Shown: positions 24,660 to 32,897 of the stretch, one piece after another | How the letters are laid out: each line of letters begins with the position of its first letter | How positions within the stretch are numbered: the stretch's first letter is position 1 | Notes under the pieces: model-generated | What the model was told of the DNA's origin: nothing | The model's database searches: none | What the model saw: only the letters and a program-made list of their open reading frames with translations | DNA from: Chloroherpetonaceae bacterium | Lineage (GTDB): Bacteria; Bacteroidota; Chlorobiia; Chlorobiales; Chloroherpetonaceae | Assembly (NCBI GenBank): GCA_028277445.1 | Contig: JANQGG010000060.1 | Location: 47,330-111,329 of the forward strand | Reading direction: 5' to 3' | DNA: 64,000 nt | Position numbers and translations under genes: made by a program

Positions 24660-26750
24660 CTAGTATTTTGCAAGCTTTTCCAACTGTTGGATAATTTTCT
24701 CCTGATTCGGTAAAGCCTCTTTTTCCAATATCGGGTTATAAGGAATTGGAATATCTAAACTGCCCATCCTTAAAATTGGCGCATCAAGATACTCAAATGC
24801 CTGCTCAATAATAAAAGAAATTAGTTCACCTGCAAATCCTTGGGTAAGATTATCTTCATGAGCCACAAGCACTTTACCGGTTTTCTTCACGGATTCAAGA
24901 ATCGTCTTCTTATCGTATGGGATAATGGTTCTAAGATCAATGACTTCAACGCTTACGCCATACTTTTTTTCCATTTCTTTGGCAGCGGCAACTGAATGAT
25001 GAACCGTAACGCCATAAGTAATAATGCTGATATCCCGGCCTTCTCGCACAACGCGGGCTTTTCCGAAAGCAAGTAAGCTATTTTCGGTTGGTTCAGGGGA
25101 TTTTGCAAAATTCTGTCGATACAAATATTTGTGTTCTAAAAACAGTACCGGGTCGTTTTTACGACATGCTGTTTTCAGCAATCGCTTGGCATCGGCTGCA
25201 TTTGAAGGAAAAGCAATATACAGCCCGGGGATATGAGAAAAAATGCTTTCAATATTCTGAGAATGGTAATGCCCGCCATGAATATAACCACCCACCGGCA
25301 CTCTGATAACCATTGGCGATATCCAATCACTTTTGGAGCGATAACGCATCATAGCCAGTTCATTGCGAATCTGATTCATGGCCGTCCAGATATAATCGGC
25401 AAACTGAATTTCAACAACCGGTTTGTATCCTTTTACTGCCAAACCTATAGCTGTTCCAACAATTGAGCTTTCGGCCAATGGCGAATTAAACACGCGCTGT
25501 TTTCCAAATGCTTGCATGAGACCTTTTGTGGCCGAAAACACGCCGCCTTTAAAGCCAGCAACGTCTTCCCCATAAACCACCAATTTATCATTGGCGTTCA
25601 TTTCTTCATGAAGCGCATGATTAATTGCATCAACCATAACAATCGAGCCGACTTTGGTTGAATTATCGTTCGAATGAACTTTCACATCTTGCTCACTGTC
25701 CATGAGATGAAGCGACACTGAATCCGGTTGAGGATCGGGCTGTGAGCTTGCCCATGAAACGGCCTGTTCAATTGTCTGACTGACTTCATCGCGAAGGTGT
25801 TTAAGCTCTTCGGGTGTCAGAACACTTTCTTCGTCTATTTTTTCTTCAAGCTGAACCAGGCAATCTTCCTGAAAAATACGCTCAAGTTCTTCTTTTGGTC
25901 GATATTGGGCGTGATTGTCGGAAGAGGAATGCGGCAATAATCTATGAACATTGGCTACAATTAAACTTGGGCCTTCTCCTTTTCGAACCAAGTCACAGGC
26001 TTTTCTGGTAACATCATACATTTCAAAAAAGTCGTTTCCGTTGGGGTTAAATCGATGCAGATCCTTATAGCCCGAAGTTAAGTCGTATAGCGAACCCCCT
26101 GTGATCTGTTCTGAAGCCGGAACGGAAATGGCGTAACGGTTATCTTCAATGAAGAAAATCACCGGCAATTTTTCGCGCGTCGCCCAATTTAACGCCTCAT
26201 AGAAATCACCTTCCGATGTCGCGCCTTCTCCGCTCGATACATAGACGACCTCTTTTTTATGAACCGGTTTATTTTGATTTTCCCATTTGCATGCCATTGC
26301 AGTTCCTACGGCCTGGAGAAACTGAGAACCGGTTGGCGAAGATTGTGACACGATATTTAACGACTTGCTCGACCAGTGACCATACAACTGGCGACCGCCT
26401 GAATGCGGCGCAGTATCTTTAGAAAAGTACTCCGAAATGATATCCTGAAGCGGAGCGCCTAAAGCCAATAAGAATGCAATATCGCGGTAATATGGATACG
26501 CCCAATCCTGACCGGGCTTTAGATTCATCGCCATGGCTATTTGTGCTGCCTCATGCCCTGAAGCGCCAACATGAAACGGCGCTTTGCCTTGTTTTAATAA
26601 AACAAGCAGCTTTTGATCTAATTTACGAGTGGTTAATAGCCATCTATATGCTTCAATAATATATTTTTTGGGTAAAATCTGGTAAATGGTTTCACCATTC
26701 ATAAAATGATTGACATCATTACCGATAGTTTTAGCCTTTTGTAAAATCAT
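24660..26750 (-). CDS. 2-oxoacid dehydrogenase E1, fused alpha and beta subunits
   Basis: 696 residues. Residues about 20-340 are the E1 alpha part with the thiamine diphosphate motif (SGEGATSEGDFYEALNWATREK ... NRYAISVP) and the phosphorylation-loop-like HRLLPHSSSDNHAQYR. Residues about 365-696 are the E1 beta part (VYGEDVAGFKGGVF, FNSPLAESSIVGTAIGLA, FADYIWTAMNQIRNE). The fused form is common in Bacteroidota and relatives and is usually annotated as branched-chain or pyruvate-type E1. It decarboxylates a 2-oxoacid and acylates the lipoyl group of E2. No E2 or E3 gene is nearby, but lipB follows upstream on the same strand, which makes functional sense. Confidence 0.92.
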   Translation of the reverse strand: MILQKAKTIGNDVNHFMNGETIYQILPKKYIIEAYRWLLTTRKLDQKLLVLLKQGKAPFHVGASGHEAAQIAMAMNLKPGQDWAYPYYRDIAFLLALGAPLQDIISEYFSKDTAPHSGGRQLYGHWSSKSLNIVSQSSPTGSQFLQAVGTAMACKWENQNKPVHKKEVVYVSSGEGATSEGDFYEALNWATREKLPVIFFIEDNRYAISVPASEQITGGSLYDLTSGYKDLHRFNPNGNDFFEMYDVTRKACDLVRKGEGPSLIVANVHRLLPHSSSDNHAQYRPKEELERIFQEDCLVQLEEKIDEESVLTPEELKHLRDEVSQTIEQAVSWASSQPDPQPDSVSLHLMDSEQDVKVHSNDNSTKVGSIVMVDAINHALHEEMNANDKLVVYGEDVAGFKGGVFSATKGLMQAFGKQRVFNSPLAESSIVGTAIGLAVKGYKPVVEIQFADYIWTAMNQIRNELAMMRYRSKSDWISPMVIRVPVGGYIHGGHYHSQNIESIFSHIPGLYIAFPSNAADAKRLLKTACRKNDPVLFLEHKYLYRQNFAKSPEPTENSLLAFGKARVVREGRDISIITYGVTVHHSVAAAKEMEKKYGVSVEVIDLRTIIPYDKKTILESVKKTGKVLVAHEDNLTQGFAGELISFIIEQAFEYLDAPILRMGSLDIPIPYNPILEKEALPNQEKIIQQLEKLAKY

Positions 26751-26852
26751 AATATCTTTGTTGTTAATGTTTCACATGATTCATAATCTACTCCTCCAAA
26801 CCAAAACAACATACCACGATACATCTCAAATGAACCGAATTATTAGGGGCGC

Positions 26853-27515
26853 TTAATTGAACACGTGTTCAAAGTTAGATTTGAACGTTTTAGAAACTTC
26901 TTGGATATTAACGTTGAAATGAAGCAATTTTTCCATGGAAGTTACTTTTTTATCATAAATTCCACAAGGTACGATAAAATCGAAAAACTTGAGATCCGTA
27001 CTGACATTTAACGCTAAACCGTGCATGGTAACCCAATGACTAACTTTTACGCCAATGGCGCATATTTTTTCATCATTAACCCAAACACCGGTATAATTCT
27101 TTTGAGGATCCGGGTGCTGTTTTCGCACAGCGCTAATTTTATATTTTTCAAGGGTTAAAATAACAACTTCCTCAAGACTTCTTAAATACCAATGCAAATC
27201 TTTAGCAAAAAAATCCAAATTTAATATTGGGTAGCAAACCAACTGACCGGGGCCATGAAAGGTTATATCGCCACCACGATCAATATCATAGACCTGAATT
27301 TTCTTTTCCTGCAACTGTTCAGTGGTTATCAGCAGATGTTTTTTTTGGGATGTTTTTCCGAACGTGAAGGTAGAAGGATGCTCAACTAAAATAATACTGC
27401 CGGGAGCGTTACCTGCGCTAACTTTTTCAAACACTTGTTTCTGAAGCTGCCAAGTATCGTAAAAATTTTGCCGGCCTAAATTCATCCAATTCAATCCATG
27501 TATCATAGTCATCAT
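26853..27515 (-). CDS. lipB: octanoyl-[ACP]:protein N-octanoyltransferase
   Basis: LipB transfers octanoyl from acyl carrier protein to lipoyl domains. Visible motifs are VEHPSTFTFGKTS, DRGGDITFHGPGQLVCYPIL (substrate-binding block), AIGVKVSHWVTMHGLALNV with the catalytic Lys, and FIVPCGIYDKKVTSM with the catalytic Cys. A longer frame starts at 27569, but its first codons form the terminator hairpin of apt and its T run. The first in-frame ATG after that is 27515, with others at 27512 and 27506, and MIHGLNWMNLGRQ aligns with usual LipB starts. No Shine-Dalgarno is visible. Confidence 0.93.
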   Translation of the reverse strand: MMTMIHGLNWMNLGRQNFYDTWQLQKQVFEKVSAGNAPGSIILVEHPSTFTFGKTSQKKHLLITTEQLQEKKIQVYDIDRGGDITFHGPGQLVCYPILNLDFFAKDLHWYLRSLEEVVILTLEKYKISAVRKQHPDPQKNYTGVWVNDEKICAIGVKVSHWVTMHGLALNVSTDLKFFDFIVPCGIYDKKVTSMEKLLHFNVNIQEVSKTFKSNFEHVFN

Positions 27516-27531
27516 TATATGATCATCACAT

Positions 27532-27563
27532 AAAAAAGTTGCCCGATTCTTATCAGGCAACTT
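27532..27563 (-). terminator. rho-independent terminator of apt
   Basis: AAGTTGCCCGAT-tctt-ATCAGGCAACTT pairs at 11 of 12 positions and is followed on the minus strand by TTTTTT. It begins 11 bases after the apt stop and excludes the longest possible lipB start. Confidence 0.88.
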
Positions 27564-27573
27564 GACCAAGAAA

Positions 27574-28122
27574 TTAGAACTGCACTAACGCATTAACATC
27601 ATACGCCGTTAATTTTTGTCGGCCATTTAAAAATCCAAGTTCAGTTAAGAAACTAACGCCAACAATTTCACCACCCAGTTTTTCAATCAGTCGGCATGTT
27701 GCTGCGGCTGTTCCACCCGTTGCTAAAAGATCATCATGAATCAAGACCTTTTCACCTTTTTCAATGGCATCCACATGAATTTCCAAGACATCCGTGCCAT
27801 ACTCAAGCTCATACTCTTCTTTTATGGTTTCAGCCGGCAATTTTTTGGGTTTTCTAACCAGCACTAAACCCGCTTTTAAATTATAAGCTAGCGCTGCGCC
27901 AAAAATAAACCCTCTTGATTCAATGCCAATGACTTTCGTAATCCCAAGATCACGATACATTTGGGTTAAGATGTCGATGGTTTCAGCAAACACTTCTTTG
28001 TTTTTCAAAACGGTTGTAATGTCTTTAAACTGAATGCCGGGTTTTGGGAAATCAGGAACATTTCGAATTGCATTGGAAAAACGGGTTTTAAATGCCTCTA
28101 AGGCGTGTTGATCTACGGCCAT
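27574..28122 (-). CDS. apt: adenine phosphoribosyltransferase
   Basis: 182 residues, normal length. It converts adenine and PRPP to AMP in purine salvage. Motifs are [16 protein letters not shown] (Apt hood), [29 protein letters not shown] and the PRPP loop [16 protein letters not shown]. It ends in its own terminator before lipB, so the two are separate transcription units. Confidence 0.97.
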   Translation of the reverse strand: MAVDQHALEAFKTRFSNAIRNVPDFPKPGIQFKDITTVLKNKEVFAETIDILTQMYRDLGITKVIGIESRGFIFGAALAYNLKAGLVLVRKPKKLPAETIKEEYELEYGTDVLEIHVDAIEKGEKVLIHDDLLATGGTAAATCRLIEKLGGEIVGVSFLTELGFLNGRQKLTAYDVNALVQF

Positions 28123-28253
28123 GGTTATTTTGGTTTTTTATTTAAGCAGAATTAATACGTCTCAATATGAGAAATCACAGGAAATTAATTCTTCGTGAGA
28201 GTTATATCAAACCCAAACACCGTAAAGAAACAATTTGCCTGTATTTTTGATCT

Positions 28254-29183
28254 TTAATGGTTTCGAAGTTTTTCCAAAGCCTCAAAATGATTTAACTCTT
28301 CCTCAGATAGATTTTTTGGCAATTCCGCCTGAAGTTTCAAGTACAGATCACCGTGTTTTCTTGGATTATCGTAATGTGGCATACCCAAACCTGATAAACG
28401 AAGCGTCGTTTGATTCGCAGACGACTTTGGCACATCCAATTTCACCGTACCTTTAAACGTCTTAACATTAACTTTTCCACCCAGGATCATTGCGTATAAA
28501 TCCACGGGCAACTCGCAATGCAAATCCGAGCCTGACCTTGTAAAGCGATCATGAAGTGCGATTTTAATGGTGATATACATATCGCCATTCGGTGCGCCAT
28601 TAAATCCGGGCATACCTTTAGCCGGTAATTTGAGTTTTTCCTGATCAGCAATACCGGGCTTAATGTTTATTTTTATGGTTTCCTTTCCTGTTTTCACCCT
28701 ACGGGTTGTGCCTTCATAGGCTTCCTGAAGGGTAATGTTTGCTTCAACATTAACATCCTGTCCTTTTTGAACCCGCGATCGTTGCTGACGAGCGCCTGCA
28801 CGTTGTTGCTGACTAAATAACGAGTCAAAGATGCTCCCAAAATCACCGCCGCTAAATACATCTTCAAAATTTTGATAGCTGTAATCGTGCGTTCCGGTTT
28901 GTTGAGAGTAGAAGTTCGACCAATCCGACCCGGCACCGCCTTGCCGGCTATCCTGAAACTGTTTCCAGTTTTTGCCAAAGCGATTGTACATATCTCGCTT
29001 TTTTGGATCGCTTAATACTTCGTAGGCTTCATTGACGGCTTTAAATTTCTCTTCGGCCGACTTATTGTTTTTATTTTTATCAGGGTGGTATTTTACGGCC
29101 TGTTTTCGATACGCTTTTTTAATGTCTTCTGTAGAGGCTGATCTTGAAACCCCAAGTATTTCATAGAAATTGTCCGTATTCAT
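28254..29183 (-). CDS. cbpA: DnaJ/CbpA-type co-chaperone without zinc finger
   Basis: 309 residues. The J domain (residues 5-70) has HPD at 33-35 (YHPDKNKNN) for stimulating DnaK. A Gly/Phe/Ser-rich linker with SNFYSQQTG and [14 protein letters not shown] follows, then two C-terminal substrate-binding beta domains ([46 protein letters not shown]). There is no CxxCxGxG zinc region, which makes it a type II / CbpA co-chaperone. No CIRCE element is visible upstream. It lies alone between apt and cobC. Confidence 0.93.
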   Translation of the reverse strand: MNTDNFYEILGVSRSASTEDIKKAYRKQAVKYHPDKNKNNKSAEEKFKAVNEAYEVLSDPKKRDMYNRFGKNWKQFQDSRQGGAGSDWSNFYSQQTGTHDYSYQNFEDVFSGGDFGSIFDSLFSQQQRAGARQQRSRVQKGQDVNVEANITLQEAYEGTTRRVKTGKETIKINIKPGIADQEKLKLPAKGMPGFNGAPNGDMYITIKIALHDRFTRSGSDLHCELPVDLYAMILGGKVNVKTFKGTVKLDVPKSSANQTTLRLSGLGMPHYDNPRKHGDLYLKLQAELPKNLSEEELNHFEALEKLRNH

Positions 29184-29309
29184 CGTTAGCGTAATGTTAA
29201 AAATGTTGATAATAAGAACACGATTAGTGTATACTTTTCCGCACCTTTAAATGTTGTGCATAATGAGCCACGTATGGATGATAAAATCGTAGAAATTTGA
29301 CCGCTGGAT

Positions 29310-29909
29310 TTATTTTTTCTCCGATTGATTGTCTAATCTAAACAGCGACCAATGCTCATTGATGTATCTGAGGCCAACAACACATCCATAACCAATTTCC
29401 AACGAAAACGCATCTTCAAGCTTAATGCCCAACACATAACACAAACTCGCACGAATTGCGCCCGAATGTGTAATAACCATAGCGCGCTCTTCTTTACGAT
29501 TCGTTAACGCCAACAACTGATTGCCAATACGTTTAAACAGCATCATAAACGATTCACCATCGGGTGGGGCAATATTGACATAATCATCAACCCACTGTTT
29601 AACCAATTCCGGATCTTTCTTTTTGATCTCGTCCCATTCCTGATTTTCCCATCGACCGAAGTTTACTTCTCGCCATTCTTTTTGCTCTTCAAATGGCATG
29701 TTCTTTTTTTGGCTCAAGACTTCTGCTAATAGCTTGCAGCGTTGCAAATCACTGGTTAAGATAACATCAGGATTCAACGCTGATAACGATTCAGCAAATG
29801 GCCCAATCTGTTCTTTTCCATGTTCCGTTAAGGGAACATCGGATTGACCTACGCATAAACCTTGATTGTAGGCAGGTATTTCCAAATGACGAACTAAAAA
29901 AATTTCCAT
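29310..29909 (-). CDS. cobC: alpha-ribazole phosphatase (histidine phosphatase family)
   Basis: About 199 residues. MEIFLVRHLEIPAYNQGLCVGQSDVPLT contains the phosphohistidine RH motif (RHL rather than RHG), and VITHSGAIRASLCYVLG the second catalytic His. In the cobalamin pathway CobC removes phosphate from alpha-ribazole phosphate. A longer frame reaches 30050, but the ATG at 29909 follows a good Shine-Dalgarno (GGGAG) and fits family length. It overlaps the end of cobS by 16 bases, and the cobT-cobS-cobC order supports the specific role; phosphoglycerate mutase-like activity is the alternative. Confidence 0.88.
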   Translation of the reverse strand: MEIFLVRHLEIPAYNQGLCVGQSDVPLTEHGKEQIGPFAESLSALNPDVILTSDLQRCKLLAEVLSQKKNMPFEEQKEWREVNFGRWENQEWDEIKKKDPELVKQWVDDYVNIAPPDGESFMMLFKRIGNQLLALTNRKEERAMVITHSGAIRASLCYVLGIKLEDAFSLEIGYGCVVGLRYINEHWSLFRLDNQSEKK

Positions 29910-30688
29910 ATGGTACTCCCAACTAAAAAAATGTTTAATTGAAGTTGCAAACCAAAAAAAACGGATACTTCCACAATTTGATTGGCTGCACCAAGCGTAT
30001 CGCCGGTTATACCTCCAATCCTTTTTGAAAAATACCGACCGGCGGTCCAAATTAAAACAGCCGCCAGACTAAGGGGCAAAATAATCATTTCCTGCAATAA
30101 GATGAGAGAAAATCCAACTGCAAAAATGCTTGCAAGTCCAAAATTTAAACCGCTTAGGTTATCGGCAATTGGTTTAGAGCTTTGCGAGCTTCCAACGTAT
30201 GGATAACGAAAAATCAATACAATACTCGAATAACGCCCAAGCACATGTCCAACAAGAAAGGCTTTAATAAACAGTAGCGGATTTATTGTGTGTAATTCCA
30301 GAAGAATGAGAAATTTAAACGTCATTAAAAACCAAATGCCCAAAACGCCATACGTGCCAAGCCGACTGTCTTTCATGATGGTCATAACCTTTTCAGCATC
30401 GTAACTGCCGCCAAATCCATCGCATGTGTCTGCCAATCCATCCTCATGGAACGCGCCGGTTAACAGCACCGTAGCAAGCATTGCACTGAGGATTGCTATT
30501 TGATTGGAAAATAACGATGAGGTCAAGAAATACATGCCGAGGCCAAGCGCACCGACAATCAATCCCACCAAGGGGAAATACACCGTGGATTTATTTAAGT
30601 AGTCTGGCTTAAACGATACCCATCCCGAAACAGGCAGGCGCGTTAAAAAAATAACGGCTGTCAAAAATATGTTCAGTTGTTCTTTCAA
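29894..30688 (-). CDS. cobS: adenosylcobinamide-GDP ribazoletransferase (cobalamin synthase)
   Basis: 264 residues, integral membrane protein with about six helices. The active-site region is GAFHEDGLADTCDGFGGSYDAEKVMTIMKDSRLGTYG, with the Mg-binding Asp cluster of the CobS/CDP-alcohol-like family. It joins alpha-ribazole to adenosylcobinamide-GDP, the last step of the nucleotide loop. It is between cobT (21 bases upstream) and cobC (overlapping). Confidence 0.96.
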   Translation of the reverse strand: MKEQLNIFLTAVIFLTRLPVSGWVSFKPDYLNKSTVYFPLVGLIVGALGLGMYFLTSSLFSNQIAILSAMLATVLLTGAFHEDGLADTCDGFGGSYDAEKVMTIMKDSRLGTYGVLGIWFLMTFKFLILLELHTINPLLFIKAFLVGHVLGRYSSIVLIFRYPYVGSSQSSKPIADNLSGLNFGLASIFAVGFSLILLQEMIILPLSLAAVLIWTAGRYFSKRIGGITGDTLGAANQIVEVSVFFGLQLQLNIFLVGSTIWKFF

Positions 30689-30709
30689 CGACGTCTTTGC
30701 TCATTAATT

Positions 30710-31771
30710 TTAAGCCCGTTTATGAACATCTGATTCCGATTCGGATACACCGGCAGAATCGAAGGTTGCCATCCGGCAAAGGACCTGTGTGGCTGAGTCA
30801 ATAATCGGCATACAAAGCGCTGCGCCAGTTCCTTCACCCAATCGCATATCCAAATCCAAAATAGGCTGAACTTCCAGCGTTTCCAAAATTTTACGATGAG
30901 CGGTTTCTTTTGAGCAATGCGCAAAAAAGCAGACCTCTTTCGATTTTGGATCGTGCTCAAAAGCCACCGTTGCTGCTGCGGTTGCAATAAATCCATCTAC
31001 AACAACGGGCAGGTTTTGCGCCGAAGCTTCCAGAATTGTACCAACCATAGCGGCAATTTCATACCCACCGACTGCCGCCAGCCAATCCATTGGGGACTTT
31101 TGAATGTTGTGATGATAATTTAATGCGTCTTGAATCACATCAGTTTTATGCTTTATGCCTTTTTCATCCAAGCCGGTACCCGGCCCAGTCACCTCTGCAG
31201 GCTCCAGACTTAATAAAGCCGCATAAAGCGCCGCAGCCGATGTGGTATTGCCAATGCCCATTTCACCAATACCAATGAGGTCGATACCTTGCTCGATGGC
31301 CAGATTGGCTTGATTGCGCCCGATCTGCACGGCCTTCTCGCATGCTTCGGCGCTCATTGCATTTTGGGATAAAAAAGACGTTGTTCCCTGCCCTACCGGC
31401 AAATAAAAAAATGTCGGGTGATCAATAACACCTTCAGGATAAGACATTTCAACGCCGGCATCTATAACAAACAGTTCAATGTTATTGGCTTGGGTAATCA
31501 CATTTATAGCTGCCCCGCCTCTTATGAAGTTCAAAACCATTTGCCCGGTCACTTCTGCAGGGTATGCGCTTACCCCCTCTTTTGCAATACCATGACTGCC
31601 AGCATATACCAGCATGCGTTTCTTTTCCACGGATGGCGAAAGCGACCCTTTTATGGCCGCTAACCTTGTGGCAATGGCTTCTAAAACGCCCAACGAACCA
31701 ATAGGCTTGGTTTTTTGATCCATTTTAGCCTGGGCAATGTTGATGAATTCCTGATAGGTCTCTTCTGACAT
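30710..31771 (-). CDS. cobT: nicotinate-nucleotide--dimethylbenzimidazole phosphoribosyltransferase
   Basis: 353 residues. It makes alpha-ribazole 5'-phosphate from dimethylbenzimidazole. Signatures are TGQMVLNFIRGGAAINV, GIGEMGIGNTTSAAALYAAL, TGPGTGLD, GGYEIAAMVG, VVDGFIATAAA, and LGEGTGAALCMPII with the catalytic Glu. The start is supported by AAGGAGCAAAG just upstream. With cobS and cobC it gives lower-ligand assembly only; no corrin-ring genes are in the window, so salvage of cobinamide is possible. No cobalamin riboswitch fits in the 52 bases before it. Confidence 0.96.
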   Translation of the reverse strand: MSEETYQEFINIAQAKMDQKTKPIGSLGVLEAIATRLAAIKGSLSPSVEKKRMLVYAGSHGIAKEGVSAYPAEVTGQMVLNFIRGGAAINVITQANNIELFVIDAGVEMSYPEGVIDHPTFFYLPVGQGTTSFLSQNAMSAEACEKAVQIGRNQANLAIEQGIDLIGIGEMGIGNTTSAAALYAALLSLEPAEVTGPGTGLDEKGIKHKTDVIQDALNYHHNIQKSPMDWLAAVGGYEIAAMVGTILEASAQNLPVVVDGFIATAAATVAFEHDPKSKEVCFFAHCSKETAHRKILETLEVQPILDLDMRLGEGTGAALCMPIIDSATQVLCRMATFDSAGVSESESDVHKRA

Positions 31772-31823
31772 CTTTGCTCCTTGTTACTTAAAAAATGCCG
31801 TGTTTTTAGATTAATTTGGTTTT

Positions 31824-32870
31824 TTATCTTTCTCGTTTTCTTTTGGCTTTTTCAATCCATAAACGCGCTCTGGGATGGCCCATTCGTGCCGCTATTCGAA
31901 TATCTTTAACCGCTAATCGCCGTTTTCGAAGTTTAAAATAGACTTTACCCCGCTCAAAATAAGCTGCTGAAAAACGTGGCTTAAGTTCAATGGCTCGGGA
32001 AAAATCCATAAGGGCAAGTTTATACTGTTTCATTTTACGATGTGCCAACCCTCTTCCGAAATAGGTTTTTGCATGCCTGGGATTTATACTTAAAGCTTTA
32101 TCAAAATACGCAATTGCCGAATCGGGTTGTTTGAGCTTGTAAAATGCTGCGCCTGCAAGTGAATAGGCAATCGTATTAGCTGAATTAACATCGATGGCCA
32201 TTCTAGCATAAGTCAATACATTTTCATAATTCCTTATTGACCATGCATATGTAGCTTGTTGAACATACTGGCCTGAATTCAAAATCGCAACATTTTCATA
32301 ATAGCGGTTTTTGGCTTGTTGATATTGCGTTTCATCGGATGACGTTTTCAATGCTTCATTTTCAGATTTTAAAGACGCCATAAGCGTTTTCAGACTGTCA
32401 ATTTCTTTTAACGCTCTGTTTTTTTCGTCTTTCAACAATTCAACCCCGGCCATTTCTTCTCGATCGGTTTTAAATTCTTCAACCTTTTTTAAAACATCAT
32501 CCGGGTCCAAATCAATTTTAGCTTTCAAATAATAGGTGATGCCGTCCCATTTTTCTTCTAAAATTACGGTTTGCGTAAATCCTGCCGTAATAGCCTGAAT
32601 GTTGAGCGAGGTTGTATCCTCCAAACTTGTTGTTGTTTCACTAGCCACTTCTGTTGTTTGCATGGCTAACACGCTTTCCAAATAAACGCCAACTTCTTCT
32701 AACAACAATCGCTTAACTTGATCCAAAGCCAGCGTTCTGCATGAGAGTTTGCTATCGGCTTCTCCGGCTTGGTAGGTATATTCCCGAACAAAAGACTTCA
32801 CTTCTGCTTTAAGCGTAGAGACCGTTAATGCGGTGAGTAACAACCCGAAAAACACAATGGATTTTTTCAT
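31824..32870 (-). CDS. periplasmic TPR-repeat protein
   Basis: 348 residues. A signal peptide (ending TLKAEVK) is followed by a compact domain (about 28-130), a coiled coil (about 140-195, KNRALKEIDSLKTLMASLKSENEALK), and then four TPR units: NYENVLTYARMAIDVNSANTIAYSLAG, QPDSAIAYFDKALSINPRHAKTYFGRG, QYKLALMDFSRAIELKPRFSAAYFERG and a partial one. The C-terminus is very basic (RLWIEKAKRKRER). It is probably a scaffold in envelope assembly; no specific role can be given. It sits between an M1 peptidase gene and cobT. Confidence 0.8.
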   Translation of the reverse strand: MKKSIVFFGLLLTALTVSTLKAEVKSFVREYTYQAGEADSKLSCRTLALDQVKRLLLEEVGVYLESVLAMQTTEVASETTTSLEDTTSLNIQAITAGFTQTVILEEKWDGITYYLKAKIDLDPDDVLKKVEEFKTDREEMAGVELLKDEKNRALKEIDSLKTLMASLKSENEALKTSSDETQYQQAKNRYYENVAILNSGQYVQQATYAWSIRNYENVLTYARMAIDVNSANTIAYSLAGAAFYKLKQPDSAIAYFDKALSINPRHAKTYFGRGLAHRKMKQYKLALMDFSRAIELKPRFSAAYFERGKVYFKLRKRRLAVKDIRIAARMGHPRARLWIEKAKRKRER

Positions 32871-32897
32871 GATCGTACCGGATAAGTTGAAATTGAA

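Noticed and set aside
29184..29309. CIRCE heat-shock element upstream of dnaJ/cbpA
   Set aside because: No TTAGCACTC / GAGTGCTAA inverted repeat is present.
31772..31823. Possible cobalamin riboswitch before cobT
   Set aside because: Only 52 bases are available and no B12-box-like sequence is seen.
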